NCBI RefSeq assembly: GCF_964340395.1 | Contig: NC_135550.1 | Coordinates: forward strand, 14,285,908-14,345,907 | Length of the DNA: 60,000 nucleotides | Source of the DNA: Glandiceps talaboti | Taxonomy: Eukaryota; Hemichordata; Enteropneusta; Spengelidae | Direction of reading: 5' to 3' | Part shown: one piece after another, positions 1 through 12,100 of the stretch | Layout: each line of letters opens with the position of its first letter | Numbering within the stretch: position 1 is the first letter of the stretch | Notes under the pieces: generated by a model | Databases searched by the model: none | What the model saw: the letters and a program-made list of their open reading frames with translations, nothing else | What the model was told of the DNA's origin: nothing | Made by a program: the position numbers and the translations under genes

Positions 1-344
1 ATCGTCTCTAATACAGAGAACAGATGGACAATACATTTAACAATTTCAAAGTAGCAAAAATTGGCAGGAAAATTTGAAAATCAGACCACAGCCATCAATA
101 ATTAGAATGCGTATCATGCAACTAAAAAAACTCAAGCTGGACAATTTCAATCACTTGACATGTATATTTAGAGACTTCATTTGCATATAACAATACTGGT
201 AAGTTGTGCTTAATTTGCATAGTACATATAATTTGATATGTCACTTCATGTAAAGTAAAGTAGATCATATATCATATATTTCTGGGTTTTAATATTTCAG
301 AATATTTTCAATATACGTGCCTTCACCTTGTATGAATAACGAAT

Positions 345-351
345 GCACACA

Positions 352-428
<77 letters not shown>

Positions 429-558
429 CAATCAAGATTCATATAGGGTTGGTATATGCACATAGCACGTGCATGCCCACACATCGACACACGACACACG
501 TATACCCCATAGTAGACCCTGCATGATTCATGTAGGATACACACACACACATAAGCAT

Positions 559-645
<87 letters not shown>
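345..645. repeat. Paired (CA)n microsatellites
   Basis: Two nearly pure CA tracts (about 345-427 and 567-645) are separated by about 110 bp of CA-rich unique sequence. Both lie in intron 6. Confidence 0.95.
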
Positions 646-646
<1 letters not shown>

Positions 647-1448
647 GCATGCACAAGCACATCACCTACACACCCTACACTATTCATGTACAGCCTATAC
701 ACACACATGATTGTAAATGACTCATTTGTAAATTGTTAGCTGTGAAAATACAGTATCTAAAGTTTGCGGTTTCCTGTGGTTTCCTGCTTTCCGTCATATT
801 CCCTGTAACTTCATCCAAACATGAAAACACTCACAAGCTATTAGTTGCATACCAAGGGTATCCAAGTCATCTCAAGTTGGGTTCACACAAAGTTGAATTC
901 AGTTTCCCTACTTCATTAAGTAATCATTTACGGAATAACTGCAACTTTCCTCCTTGACATCTTACTACACTTATGAGGCAAATCTTACATGATTTCTAGT
1001 CAAACAAAAGCCAGTCAACGGCGCTCTCCCTGGGGTCTCTGTAGCCTGTCTAACTAAATTAACATACTATGCTCACATTTACAGCTTGTCATATCTGGAA
1101 TGCTACTAACATCTCAAGTTTTAATGAACTGTAATTACAGGCACTATATATCACTGTCTGTCATTTACCTATCAGTATATAAATATGTATTACCTCTTTA
1201 TTAGATTGTGTAATTATGCATTAAAATCAATTCCTGCTGACTCGTCATTTCGGTGTTTCAAAATCTCTCTTGATGGCATATTTCATGAAAGTTCAGTTGA
1301 GTAGATGTCAATTTTTTTTTTGATATGATGATATGGCCATAATTTTGAGGGCATCCACGTACAACTATTTTCTATTTCTGCCTTATCTCAACCTTGTTAT
1401 GTCACCTATTACGACCTGCACATGGTGCCACTCGTCAGAAAAATGCAT

Positions 1449-1763
1449 ACTTCAGTGAGCACAGTGCGAACCTAAGATGTTCCATACACGGTGACGACAG
1501 ACATATATACACATACATTTATGGTGAATAAGTCCAATGAAAAGGTACACTTCAGTGAACGCAGTAAGAACCTAAGACATTCCATACACAAACGAAAGAC
1601 AGACATATAGTATAGTCATACATTCATGGTGGACGAGTCAGCACTGAGAAAATCAATGAAACTATACACTCCAGTGAACACAGGATGGCCCTAAGACGTT
1701 CCATACACAGCAAACACACACACATACATATATACATACATACGTACATACACTCATGGTTTA
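1449..1763. repeat. Three-copy tandem repeat, ~100-120 bp unit
   Basis: Copies start near 1450, 1550 and 1669. Each opens with a variant of CTTCAGTGAACACAGT, followed by CCTAAGACGTTCCATACAC, and each closes with a CATACATTCATGGT-type segment. Periods are about 100 and 119 bp. The last copy has expanded a small ACAT tract. It lies 86 bp downstream of exon 6 in intron 6. Confidence 0.85.
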
Positions 1764-1848
1764 CAGCCATCACAAAGGTAGAGATCTGTAAGTGATCCCA
1801 AAACTATATAAAGCCTTCTGGCTGGGAAGTGGTAATTTCCTTCCTTAC

Positions 1849-1967
1849 CCTGTATCCAATGACTTTGCCTTTACCACCACTTCCCTTCTTCGGAGTAACC
1901 GATCTCATCCTCATGAAGAAAGACCTCTCTTGTATGTAGTCAATGACTGAATTACCCTTGCTCCCAT
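1849..1967 (-). CDS. Coding exon 6: end of PAS-A
   Basis: The acceptor is CTGTTTTACAG and the donor TACAGG|GTAAGG. The first two bases AT complete a GAT codon with the last G of exon 5; then 39 codons follow. The hallmark is [10 protein letters not shown], matching the R.FF.R.K. strand of HIF/SIM/AhR PAS-A domains, followed by a basic glycine-rich turn ([11 protein letters not shown]) and VIGYR. In relatives the next residues are of the type VIH.TG.L. I could not find that exon in 1-1848. Confidence 0.9.
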
Positions 1968-2755
1968 CTGTAAAACAGACCATAATCACATCACTCAATT
2001 ATTGCTAATAAGTTGTGTGCTGTATGAAACCACTAAATGAGCATAGAAATACATGACAACATACATAATCAAGTGTTCCAGTGACCCAATGACCCACTTT
2101 GTTATACAGGGTTCACTGCAGCAATAAAAAATTGTTATCACCATAAATCAAAATATTTTCCATATTTTACAAAACAGGATTAGCTACTGTAACATTTCTT
2201 TGTTGTGGCTATACATGATAAATATTATGAAAATTCATATTTTTACTAGTCTAGTTCCTATAGAATATCGTTACCATTTATACTTGGTTTAGTTTATAGA
2301 AACTATACGTTGGCATCCAGACTACATTTTTACATATTACTAAGTATTCTGTGCTTCAATATGGGTTTGCTTAGATGTACAATTGTGATAACGAATTTGC
2401 TGAAATGTAGAAATACATCATTGTAAGCCTTTGTGTTTTGTTGTTATTAGCAGGGTGGTACACTTCACTATATGAATAACCTGTATAAACTGTAAGCTGT
2501 GACCCACTGAATAATACAGTTGGTGAAATGTAAACTTGTGGTTAATGAATCATTGATATGAAGTACCACCTGTACTATACTATACCGGTACACTACTGGT
2601 ACTATCATTTCGGTTGTCACTTACTTTTTACATGACATCATCAGATTTTATGTGTGTTGAATTTTATTTCAAAAAGACATTCACAAGCTACACATGTATA
2701 TACACATGTATGAGTACACACATAGATACAGATACAGATACATCCAATCATGCAT

Positions 2756-2794
<39 letters not shown>

Positions 2795-3129
2795 TACACA
2801 GAGAGACAAACAAACACATTTACACACTTATTTAGAAAACTGAAAATACTGCGACAAACTTTAAATTCATACAAACGGTATCTGACCTGTATTATCAAAG
2901 AAATGAACTTCCATGGATAGTGGGCAATCAGCTGAGTTGTTTACACCATAACCCCTGTAGGACTGCTGTCCTGGTCTTTTCACTATGAACTGTTTGGCTA
3001 ATTCTTTCTGATCATCCGGATGAATAAATTCTACAATGTTATTTCCTATCATGTCATGCTGAAATAGAAAACAAAAAGTTATCACAGTGCAATTATGTTA
3101 TAGTTATAAAACAGGTAAATATACTTATA

Positions 3130-3180
<51 letters not shown>

Positions 3181-6100
3181 GTGTGTGTATGTATGTGTGT
3201 ATGTATGTATGTATGTGTGTATGTATGTATGTATGTATGTATGTATGTATGTAGGTATGTATGTACGTACGTATGTACGTATGTACGTACGTACGTATGT
3301 ATGTATGTATGTATGTGTGTGTGTATGTGTGTATGTATGTATGTATGTATGTACGTACGTACGTACGTACGTACGTACGTATGTATGTATATATGTACAT
3401 ACGTACATCCCACATGCACGTCCACCCATCTGTACATGCATACGTATGTACATATGTACGAATGCCATACGTACATACATATGTACGTACGTACATACGT
3501 ACGTACATACGTACGTACGTACGTACGTACGTACGTACGTACGTACAAACATACGTCAAGAAAGACAAATTTGATGTCCACAGTGTATTATGTTTTGTTT
3601 TGTTTGATTATTTTCATAATTTACAAAAAGATCATCTGATGGTAATTAACAGTACCAGTTATATTTTAAGAATACTAATGAATTCCCAGAAGTGATTTCT
3701 TGACGGGTTGCATTAGTTTTAATGATGTCCAGTGACTGACATATTTATTGACTGTTGTTATTTGTATTACCTGGGGTATACCTAGATGTTTGACCACATT
3801 GTCAGCAACATACAACACGCGGCCCTTGCGGGATACAAACATCACAAATCCATTCAGCGCCTGAAAAAATAATATAAGATAACATTGTGTCAAAACATCT
3901 TGCAATTTTCTCTTGCATTCAAGCAGGAAGCACAAACGATTCTGACCAGAAGTAGATTTTTGTTTTCTCTACATAATTCACCTTGAACATTATAAATAAT
4001 ATGACACAATCTACACACGAGAGTAGCGGACACAGCTATTTGTACGAGTGCTTGCTCAGCAGTCATACTTTTCATTAGAGTAGCGAGTAAAAGTGCAAAC
4101 ATCAGTGCAAATACCCCTGAGTACCCACACTTGCACTCATGCAGCAAAGGGTTTTGTTATTATCAGATATGTTCATTTGAAACATTACTTTTCTGTAAAA
4201 ATTCCTACTTTGCGACCACTCTATTTTGCCTTATATGGAATGAGTGTATGCTCATTTGCATATCATTTGCATATGGCAGGTAAAATCTATCTGAGTTCCG
4301 CTGTCATTTTACAAGGGTTCCCCAACAAAATTATGGTACAATGTATGGGAAACTATGTCACACTCTAAATGGTTTCACATATTGTTTATTTGTTTGTTTA
4401 CTTTTTGACGATACAACGACAAAGTCAATCTCTAAACTTGGAAACTGATTTTACGGTAAAAAAAAAAACAAGAGAAGACACAAAACAGGTATAGAGAATA
4501 GAATGAATGAAATAAATCACTGACAAAAATTTACTAAAATGACGAATAGCCTAATATCAATAAATGATTATTCTGACTACAAATTAGTGAAGAAGTAGTC
4601 ACATGGGTTTACGAACACTGAAACATTTAACACACAAGTGTCCTATAAATCTTAAAGCATTTTGAATAATGGAAATTTATAATTAGTAACTTATAAATCA
4701 TAGTATAAAAACATGACTCAGGATGGGGAAAGGAGAGGGCGAGTTTGTTACTAATGGCACAACATTGATGAGAGTGTATGTATGACTATAACGTTGCTAC
4801 TGATGGCATAGCATTAGAGAGTGACAGACTGACTGACTGGACAGCACAACACTTGAATATGACAAGAAAGTTTGCAACTTATGGTACAGCATTAGAAAGC
4901 GACCGACCAGAAAGTTTGTGATCGACTAACAACACAATATTAAAGTATAACCGGAAAGTTTGCTACCGGACGGAGAGCGAAAGTTTGCTACCCGGACGGA
5001 AGGACGGAGTATGACAGGGTTGTTGAGATTGAAGGTATTGAGGCTATTTAAACAAACAAATACTTAAAATACATGGTATGACAGACTTGTTTGAGTTCAA
5101 TGATAGGGCTTCACATTGTGGCCTTGTCAGGGTACACTGTGTCAAGGTTGAAGTAGCTCTGGTAGGAGAACAGTGCATGACACAAAAGACGGAGCTATGT
5201 CACATGTTAACACTGACTACTGGGTAAACATATGGTGTATGTAATTGTAAAGTGGTGATCATAACATCATGCTATGTATGTGCCATACTTCCTCAGCTAC
5301 TAATGGACCGTCCCCATTTACACATACATACATGCTATTAACTAACACCCTTCTATTAACGCGGTTCATATTACAATTTAATATCATATTTTGTTATCCT
5401 GCTTGTTCTCTTAATCAGATTATGAATCACCGCTGGAAATGTGAAGTTCCCTTTATAGACATTTTATGATTTCATTGACATGCCCTTTTTAGTGTTGAAA
5501 ACTTTTCTTGTACTTTTCAAACAGTTGCAACATGAGAGTTGATCTCAATTTATTTTGATCATTGACACTTTATAAATGAAGAAATAAGGTTCAATGTTTC
5601 TATATTTCAAACTATAAGAACGATCATGAAATAACATTAGATGTTATCAGAGAGACATATTAAAGCTGAGTTAATTTATGCACTATTTAAGGGTAACTTT
5701 CGTTGCATGTATTACAAAAGTACTTGCTGTATTCGCCTTACTAATGAAGCATATTTGTTTTGCTCAATAGTATTTGTGTACAATCAAATACTTCCTGGTA
5801 GAGAGAGACGACTTTTAAATTTCATCATCACTTGCTATTGCCAGCTAGAACTCAAACCTGACATAACACAATGGATTGCACAATTCAACGCCATCATGAT
5901 GTACAGTAGTATGCATATTCATGTAAAAACATAGTGTTCTCCCCACTATAGAGACATCATGATACTATTAAACACCATCCTTAACACCTAGGCTGTCATG
6001 CTTGGCAGGTTTCTGCCATGTTTCAAAAGTGTTCTACCATCCTTGTGCGCTTTTAATAAACTTTGAATGAATATGAAATATTATAATTATACTACTTTCA

Positions 6101-9100
6101 CACTAAGAGAAATGTCTGATTCCTGTGTCCATGTGTTAAATAGAAATAGTGTCAGATAATGTTTCAATGCCGAAGACATGCGCAAATATTATATGCTGAT
6201 CATTATGCAAATCATTATGTAAAATAGCATACTACTGATATGCAAAATAGTATGCAAATTACCCTTGCAATTTTATCCAGCAGGAGAACACTGAATTTAT
6301 GACATGTTTGTTAAAATGACAAGGAAGCCTAACTATACTATAATTGTATAGTTGACTGGAGGCGTCGTTGTTGTTTCCACTCAGCTTGGTTATGTAAGCG
6401 GAAATGATGGCGGATCTCTTAGTCTAACTACACGTATGACAAGTGTTGATTATTACTATTACAATCACTCGTACACTAACAAGTCACTTTAATCATGCCA
6501 GAGTTTTTCATTTCATTTTTTTTTATTCATTTGTGGTCATTTTCTCAAAATATTCTGCAGTATGTCACACAAACAAACTGTCATAATATGACATGGTAAC
6601 ATATTATAATTTATTTCTCTGACAGCAAGACTCAGCACTGTCTACATCTCATAGATGACCAGTTTCATAGACCCCCCCCCCCCCCCCCCCCCCCCCCCAA
6701 GTTTCCTGCATTGCTTTTCTAGGAGTAATCATGAGTGGTTCAAATTCTTTCCATGACCATATCAAGTGTAACTTTTCAAGATCAAATATAACAAATAATG
6801 ACATTGACAAATAGAGATGGTATTGTGCAAACCTCCAACATGAGAGCTCCTTCATCAACTTGACTTTCGGAGCTTGTACTTGGACTCTCTTCTCCACTAG
6901 TGATGGCTTTTTGCTGTTTTTCTTTCAGTTCATCTAACAATGCATCTCCCTCTGTGTAGTCAATCAGAACAAAAACAAAATTAAGTTTTCAGATATAGGA
7001 AGTACTATAGTATTATTTTTGTCCATGAAAATCAAGTTATTACAAACATTTCAAGCTATGGCTTATCACCAACAGTTTTCAGATGCATACTTCACATAGA
7101 TAGCATGCAGAATCAGCGTTTTTGCTAAGGTCGAGAACCTCGGTAACAGACGAGGAAAATCTGGTAAATTTGCAAAGTTTTCCATATCATGCACCATAAT
7201 TTTGGTGGGAAAACCCAGGTAAAACACCTGGGGATCTACGGTAGATTTTTTACTGCTTACCGCCCTCAACAAAAATACTGACCAATGTCTCTCTTTCTAG
7301 GACAAAATCCCTCTCTAAGTTGGAGATATAGAAAAGAACATTTTCTATACAACTCTATGCTACAATACAAGCACTTTATATTCCTACATCACATATTTTA
7401 TTTTAAATTTGCATTATATGAAAAAAAGAAAAGAAAAATATACACGGAACAAGACAATGGACAAATGCTGATTCCTTGATATATTATATTATTAAAGCCT
7501 TACTGATGCTGAGAACTGGTACGCTATGTTGCATATATTTTGCATCTCATATTCAAATTTGAATTTTGTCCAACATAGTAGAAACCTTAAACTCAAGATT
7601 GTACTACGTTGAACAAGACAGAAACATTATGATATATTTCACCAAAACGATAACAGTTAATTTGTGTATTGTGTTGAAACATCCAACCAAGGAAATCTGT
7701 AATGGTCCTCACTGTGACATTTCTATTCTCTATAAGTTTCCTGGTTTTAAGCTATTTTGATCTCCGTTTATCTAAATACAAGTTAATAGTCTTGTTTGTT
7801 ACTAATTTTGTGATACTGTTATCCAGTAGGTAAGAACTGGCATTCAATTATTCCCAGATGGATCTCACTTTGATTTGTTTTCCTTCAGGTAGGCATTATT
7901 TCCAGTAAAGTGGCCATGTTGGTAAAAGTCACATGGATATTTAAGTCAAATACCAATCTTAAAGTAATTAGTATCTTGAGAATTATCCTAGCGATGACTG
8001 CAGGTTCAAAACATACATGTACATGGCATGGAATACGGACGACCACGAATCACGACATACACAGACACACATAACACCCTTTTGGCATCAGCCATGCCCC
8101 CTAGTGATGACTGCAGGTTCAAAACATACATGTACATGGCATGGAATATGGACAACCACGAATCACGACATACACAGATACACATAACACCCTTTTGGCA
8201 TCAGCCATGCCCCCACGTGAAATGTTGCGTCATATGGAAATCAGAATGAATTCGGTTCTCCTGTCCCCACTAACAACGGTTCAGAACCAACATGAATCAA
8301 AGCAAAAGTCAATTGACTCAAATCCACGGCTGTCAGTTTCTCAAGGGGGACAGAAACTACCAGTTTAATTGAAATAATTCAGTTTGATTTAGTTTCGAAT
8401 CAATTCAAGTAGGGGAAAGGACTAATAATGTACATGGCCAATTTAAGAATGGTACATGCAGTATGCACTATTTTTGTTCGGTAGCTTTCTTTTCTTTTGC
8501 TTTACATATTCAACCCAGAGGCTTGCCTTGTTCACAATATCACAGGCTGTTGATGTGAGGCTTTTATTAATAATACTGTCAACCGTAGTCATACCCACAA
8601 GTCTCTGGGCTATTGCCTCTTGGGATCGCAGCAAAGTGCAGCGACCACATACATGTCTGCACTTATTGAACTAAAAAAGGCAATTTTCAAACACAAATTT
8701 ATGATAACCAGTTTTGATGTATGAAAAAACAGTAATGGCCGCTTTGTGTATTATTTTACATTCTGTTCTTGGAAGTACACATACTATTTCTTCACACCCT
8801 CTACGGATGGAAAGAGGCCTCATCATCCATCACATCCATCAACTCGTACAACACAATATCCCACATATTATCACTGACCATGGTTTTCAATACACAGTGC
8901 TTGAACTGTGTCAAGTACGACTGAGTGTACTCACACAGTGAACAGACACAAACCATTCATTCAGTGCTTCCTAGATAATACAACTTGAGGAAGTATCACT
9001 CACTTGGCAAAACAAGTAGTCATGTGTAGCACGACACTTGTCTTCTGTTGTTTTTTTTGTTAAATGCCATATTGTTAAAACTTTAGCTACCATGACTGTG

Positions 9101-12100
9101 TTTTTTTATAATGTCAAAATGTGCCTTACAGCACTCACTTTCTCTCTTTTACTGTTTGCTATATACAATAAGAACTAAAAGTGATTGATTGCAGATAGAC
9201 TGATTCTGTTTTGCTGATACAGTACGCTTAGTGTTACACTATTTTTTTACAGTCAAATTAACGATTAAATCTACAGAATACCATACTGTTTCTGATGGGT
9301 CAAATCTTGATACAATCTCGATACAAAGGAGAACTGAACTAATGACTGATTCAATGCTTTGCCTCAAACAATTCACGTCACCCTCTACTTGTTCAATATG
9401 TGAATCACTTTCACTCTTGAGGACAAGACACCTGATGGGTAAACAATTACACCCTATCATTTGTACCCACGCTAGAAGCTATCAACAGTCCACAATTCTA
9501 TCAGTTTCACTTAAGCAGCTTTAAACACAGACACTTTGTATCTGCTATGCAATTGTATAGGTAGATACAACCTTTAATACTGCACTGAGGTGACGACTTG
9601 TACACCCACTACTTGTCATGTAATCTTCGTCTCTCTTCCTCAAGACTTGTTTACAAAGATGGGGTAATATACCATTCAATGCAAAGAAGGTCAGAGTGTC
9701 TCATATTTTTGAGTGGTGTTATTGTCGTATTTCTTTTCCACGTCAACAAACTGCAGTATGATATTTTCGATAACATGGGGAACTACATTTTGTGCTATCT
9801 ACCTATCCAACATACTGACTATTGCCAGCATAAAGTAGGTGATGACGTTTCCGGATTTCATCAACCCAGGTACAAATAATGTGATTTTCACTTACACTCT
9901 AAATTCAAGGCTAATAAATACTTTCTCTGTTTCCCTACACAATAAACACTGTATTTCAAACTGTTGGTAGCATCAATTTTTCTCTCTCGTTTTTCATACA
10001 CTGTATTTTAACATATTGCCATGGTAATAGCCTTTCCATAGCACATTGACTTTTAAATCATAATACAAGGATCGACCACTTGAGAGGAATACACAGGAAG
10101 AATCCATTTTCAAAGAAACGTATCAAAACATTTCGGTATAAACTTTTTTTGGTGACATTTTTGTTGTATATCAAAAAAAGGAAATCACAGTATTCTACTT
10201 ACTGAAGTGTGTTTACCATCACTTGCAACTGACTGAACTCAAACCTGGTACAAAGATATGATGTATTTTACCGTATGCATTAAAAATGTCAGAGAAAATC
10301 GCAACTGTTCTAACAATGTCTGACGACAACTGTAAAGTCACAGAAGGCATACATCGACATTAACATTCTACTAGTAGAGCTTATCGAGGTTTTAGTACCA
10401 GTAGTTTTCACTTAAAACTCCTCTAAGACTCTACCACTCTTACCTTTCTGAGTAAACTTTTTCATTCGTAAATAACTAGTAGTTAATCTAATGATGGAGC
10501 CTTTATCAAGTTTGGACGTGATCTCTTCTGGAAATGGCAGCAATTTTGCCAAGGCAGCGATCTCCACACCTTCCTTGTCTCGCCTCATCTTTGCTGCATG
10601 CCTTGATTTCTCAGCCCTGTCCAAAAAAATAAAATGTCAAACAGAAAATTTTGTAAATCATACAGGTATAGGTCAAAGGTCAGATGTCAGAGTTCGAAAT
10701 ATGTTACAAAGATAGACATTTGGAACAAAAGTTAATGAATAGAAAGCTTGCTGTATGTTACCATGGTAGCTAATACTTTGAAAGCATGACTACCGTGTTA
10801 CTCAAGAACAAGGTTCATAAATTTCTAAAATCGTTTTTGAATGCCATGAGTTTCCATGATATTTTTTCAGATCATTACCCAAAAGAAAGTTAACTTGTTG
10901 ATCAATGGGAACATTTTCATATGTCATGAATGATGATCGTATATATTAAATTTGCAGGAATTTCCACAAATGAACCAACTTTTTCAAGAACTTCAAAGGA
11001 ATGATTTGAAATCCAGGGACTAACCAGGATCTCAGTCCATGAATACATTAGCCCTATGCATTCTTTCATAGAGTTGGGGGGTAAGGGGTGGGGTGAGTGA
11101 TTTTTTTTGTCTTATGACAGAAGACCCAATCCGTAAATTTCACTACAATCCATCATGAAGACATTGTTTTTTTTTAGGTTTAAGGTACACAGACAACACT
11201 GAAACACATCAGTTGGTCAGCCACAAGTGGACGTCAACCTGGCAAAGTTGAACTCCTTTGTCATTCATCTAGACATCCCCTACTAGGATCCATTCATCAC
11301 TTTCACCATCTAAGACTGACTTGTATGCTTTAGACACGTCACCTTACTTCCAGGTTACCTGTACGTTGTTACATGGCATATCGCTACTACATGTATGCAA
11401 GATTTTGTTGGTTTTCCAACAAGCTGTAATCTTACGTTCAGAATTACCTACTGTTAGTCTCCTATTGAGCCAATCTGTCACTCCCTTCATTTACATTAAC
11501 CCATAACACCCACATACCCTATCACCAACGGAGAAAACTGTGCACCTAATATTTCATGCATTACTCCTTGCAAACGACATTGGAACACCATAGAAATCCA
11601 AAAATTTTACAATTTATAAATTTTTCTTTTTTCTTCACTTATTTTAATCTTGGAGAAAAAATTATCCTGCAGGGAGCTTTAATTTTCACTCCATATTGAC
11701 TGAACGTGTTTATTGGTACAACTATAACTTGATACACAATACCATATTTCCATAAAACTGTCAATTTTGGTCCATTTCTCCTCAAACAATATTGTAAAAT
11801 TTACATATTGATATAATTTCAATATGCGTACAATTGTAACTAAATACTCGATACTACATTTTCATATTGCGTCACGTTCCTCCCAAACAAAATTGCAAAA
11901 TTTACAGATTATATAAATATCCATGCTTTGGCATCAAAATGGGAAAATTACTAGAGGTGACGTCAACGGGAGCGTCAAAGTTAGATGATTACTAGAGATG
12001 ACGTCCACAAGATGGAGTATCGTATTGCAATGCCTACAGGTTAACACGCTGTTTATGACAATCAATCCATCATAATACACTCACTACACCACCACCACAG

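Larger units (their letters stand above)
1..1848 (-). other. Intron 6 (part) of the bHLH-PAS gene
   Basis: No further coding exon could be recognised on either strand here. The stretch holds two long CA tracts and a three-copy tandem repeat, listed separately. The PAS-A closing strand, PAS-B and the C-terminus are therefore probably left of the window. Confidence 0.6.
3861..6832 (-). other. Intron 3
   Basis: This intron lies between exons 3 and 4. It contains a family A repeat copy (about 4279-4366), a degenerate ~44-bp tandem repeat (4738-5015), a cluster of ATGCAAAT-like motifs (about 6190-6265) and a 27-base C tract (6672-6698). A short segment, GCGGAAATGATGGCGGATC, at about 6400-6420 resembles adjacent ETS and YY1 sites. 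No coding exon is recognised. Confidence 0.7.
6952..10443 (-). other. Intron 2
   Basis: This intron lies between exons 2 and 3. It carries a family A copy (minus), a 113-bp tandem duplication, a stretch of broken coding-like frames (8443-9880, minus) and a family B copy. The frames there do not join in phase with the bHLH-PAS exons. Confidence 0.7.

Noticed and set aside
1-1848. The next exon of the bHLH-PAS gene (closing strand of PAS-A)
   Set aside because: I scanned the minus strand for an acceptor followed by a V.H.TG-type frame in phase 0 and found none that holds.
6355-6430. Internal promoter for a bHLH-less isoform (ETS plus YY1-like motif)
   Set aside because: Motif resemblance only, and the best orientation is opposite to the gene.
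9598-9879. 93-codon plus-strand open frame
   Set aside because: Composition is no more coding-like than its antisense, no domain is visible, and the minus strand looks the likelier coding relic.
10617-10624. Start of the bHLH protein at the in-frame codons just upstream of exon 2
   Set aside because: The codon is TTG, and the sequence there is a T-rich tract ending in AG, a splice acceptor. The distant ATG exon fits the phase better.
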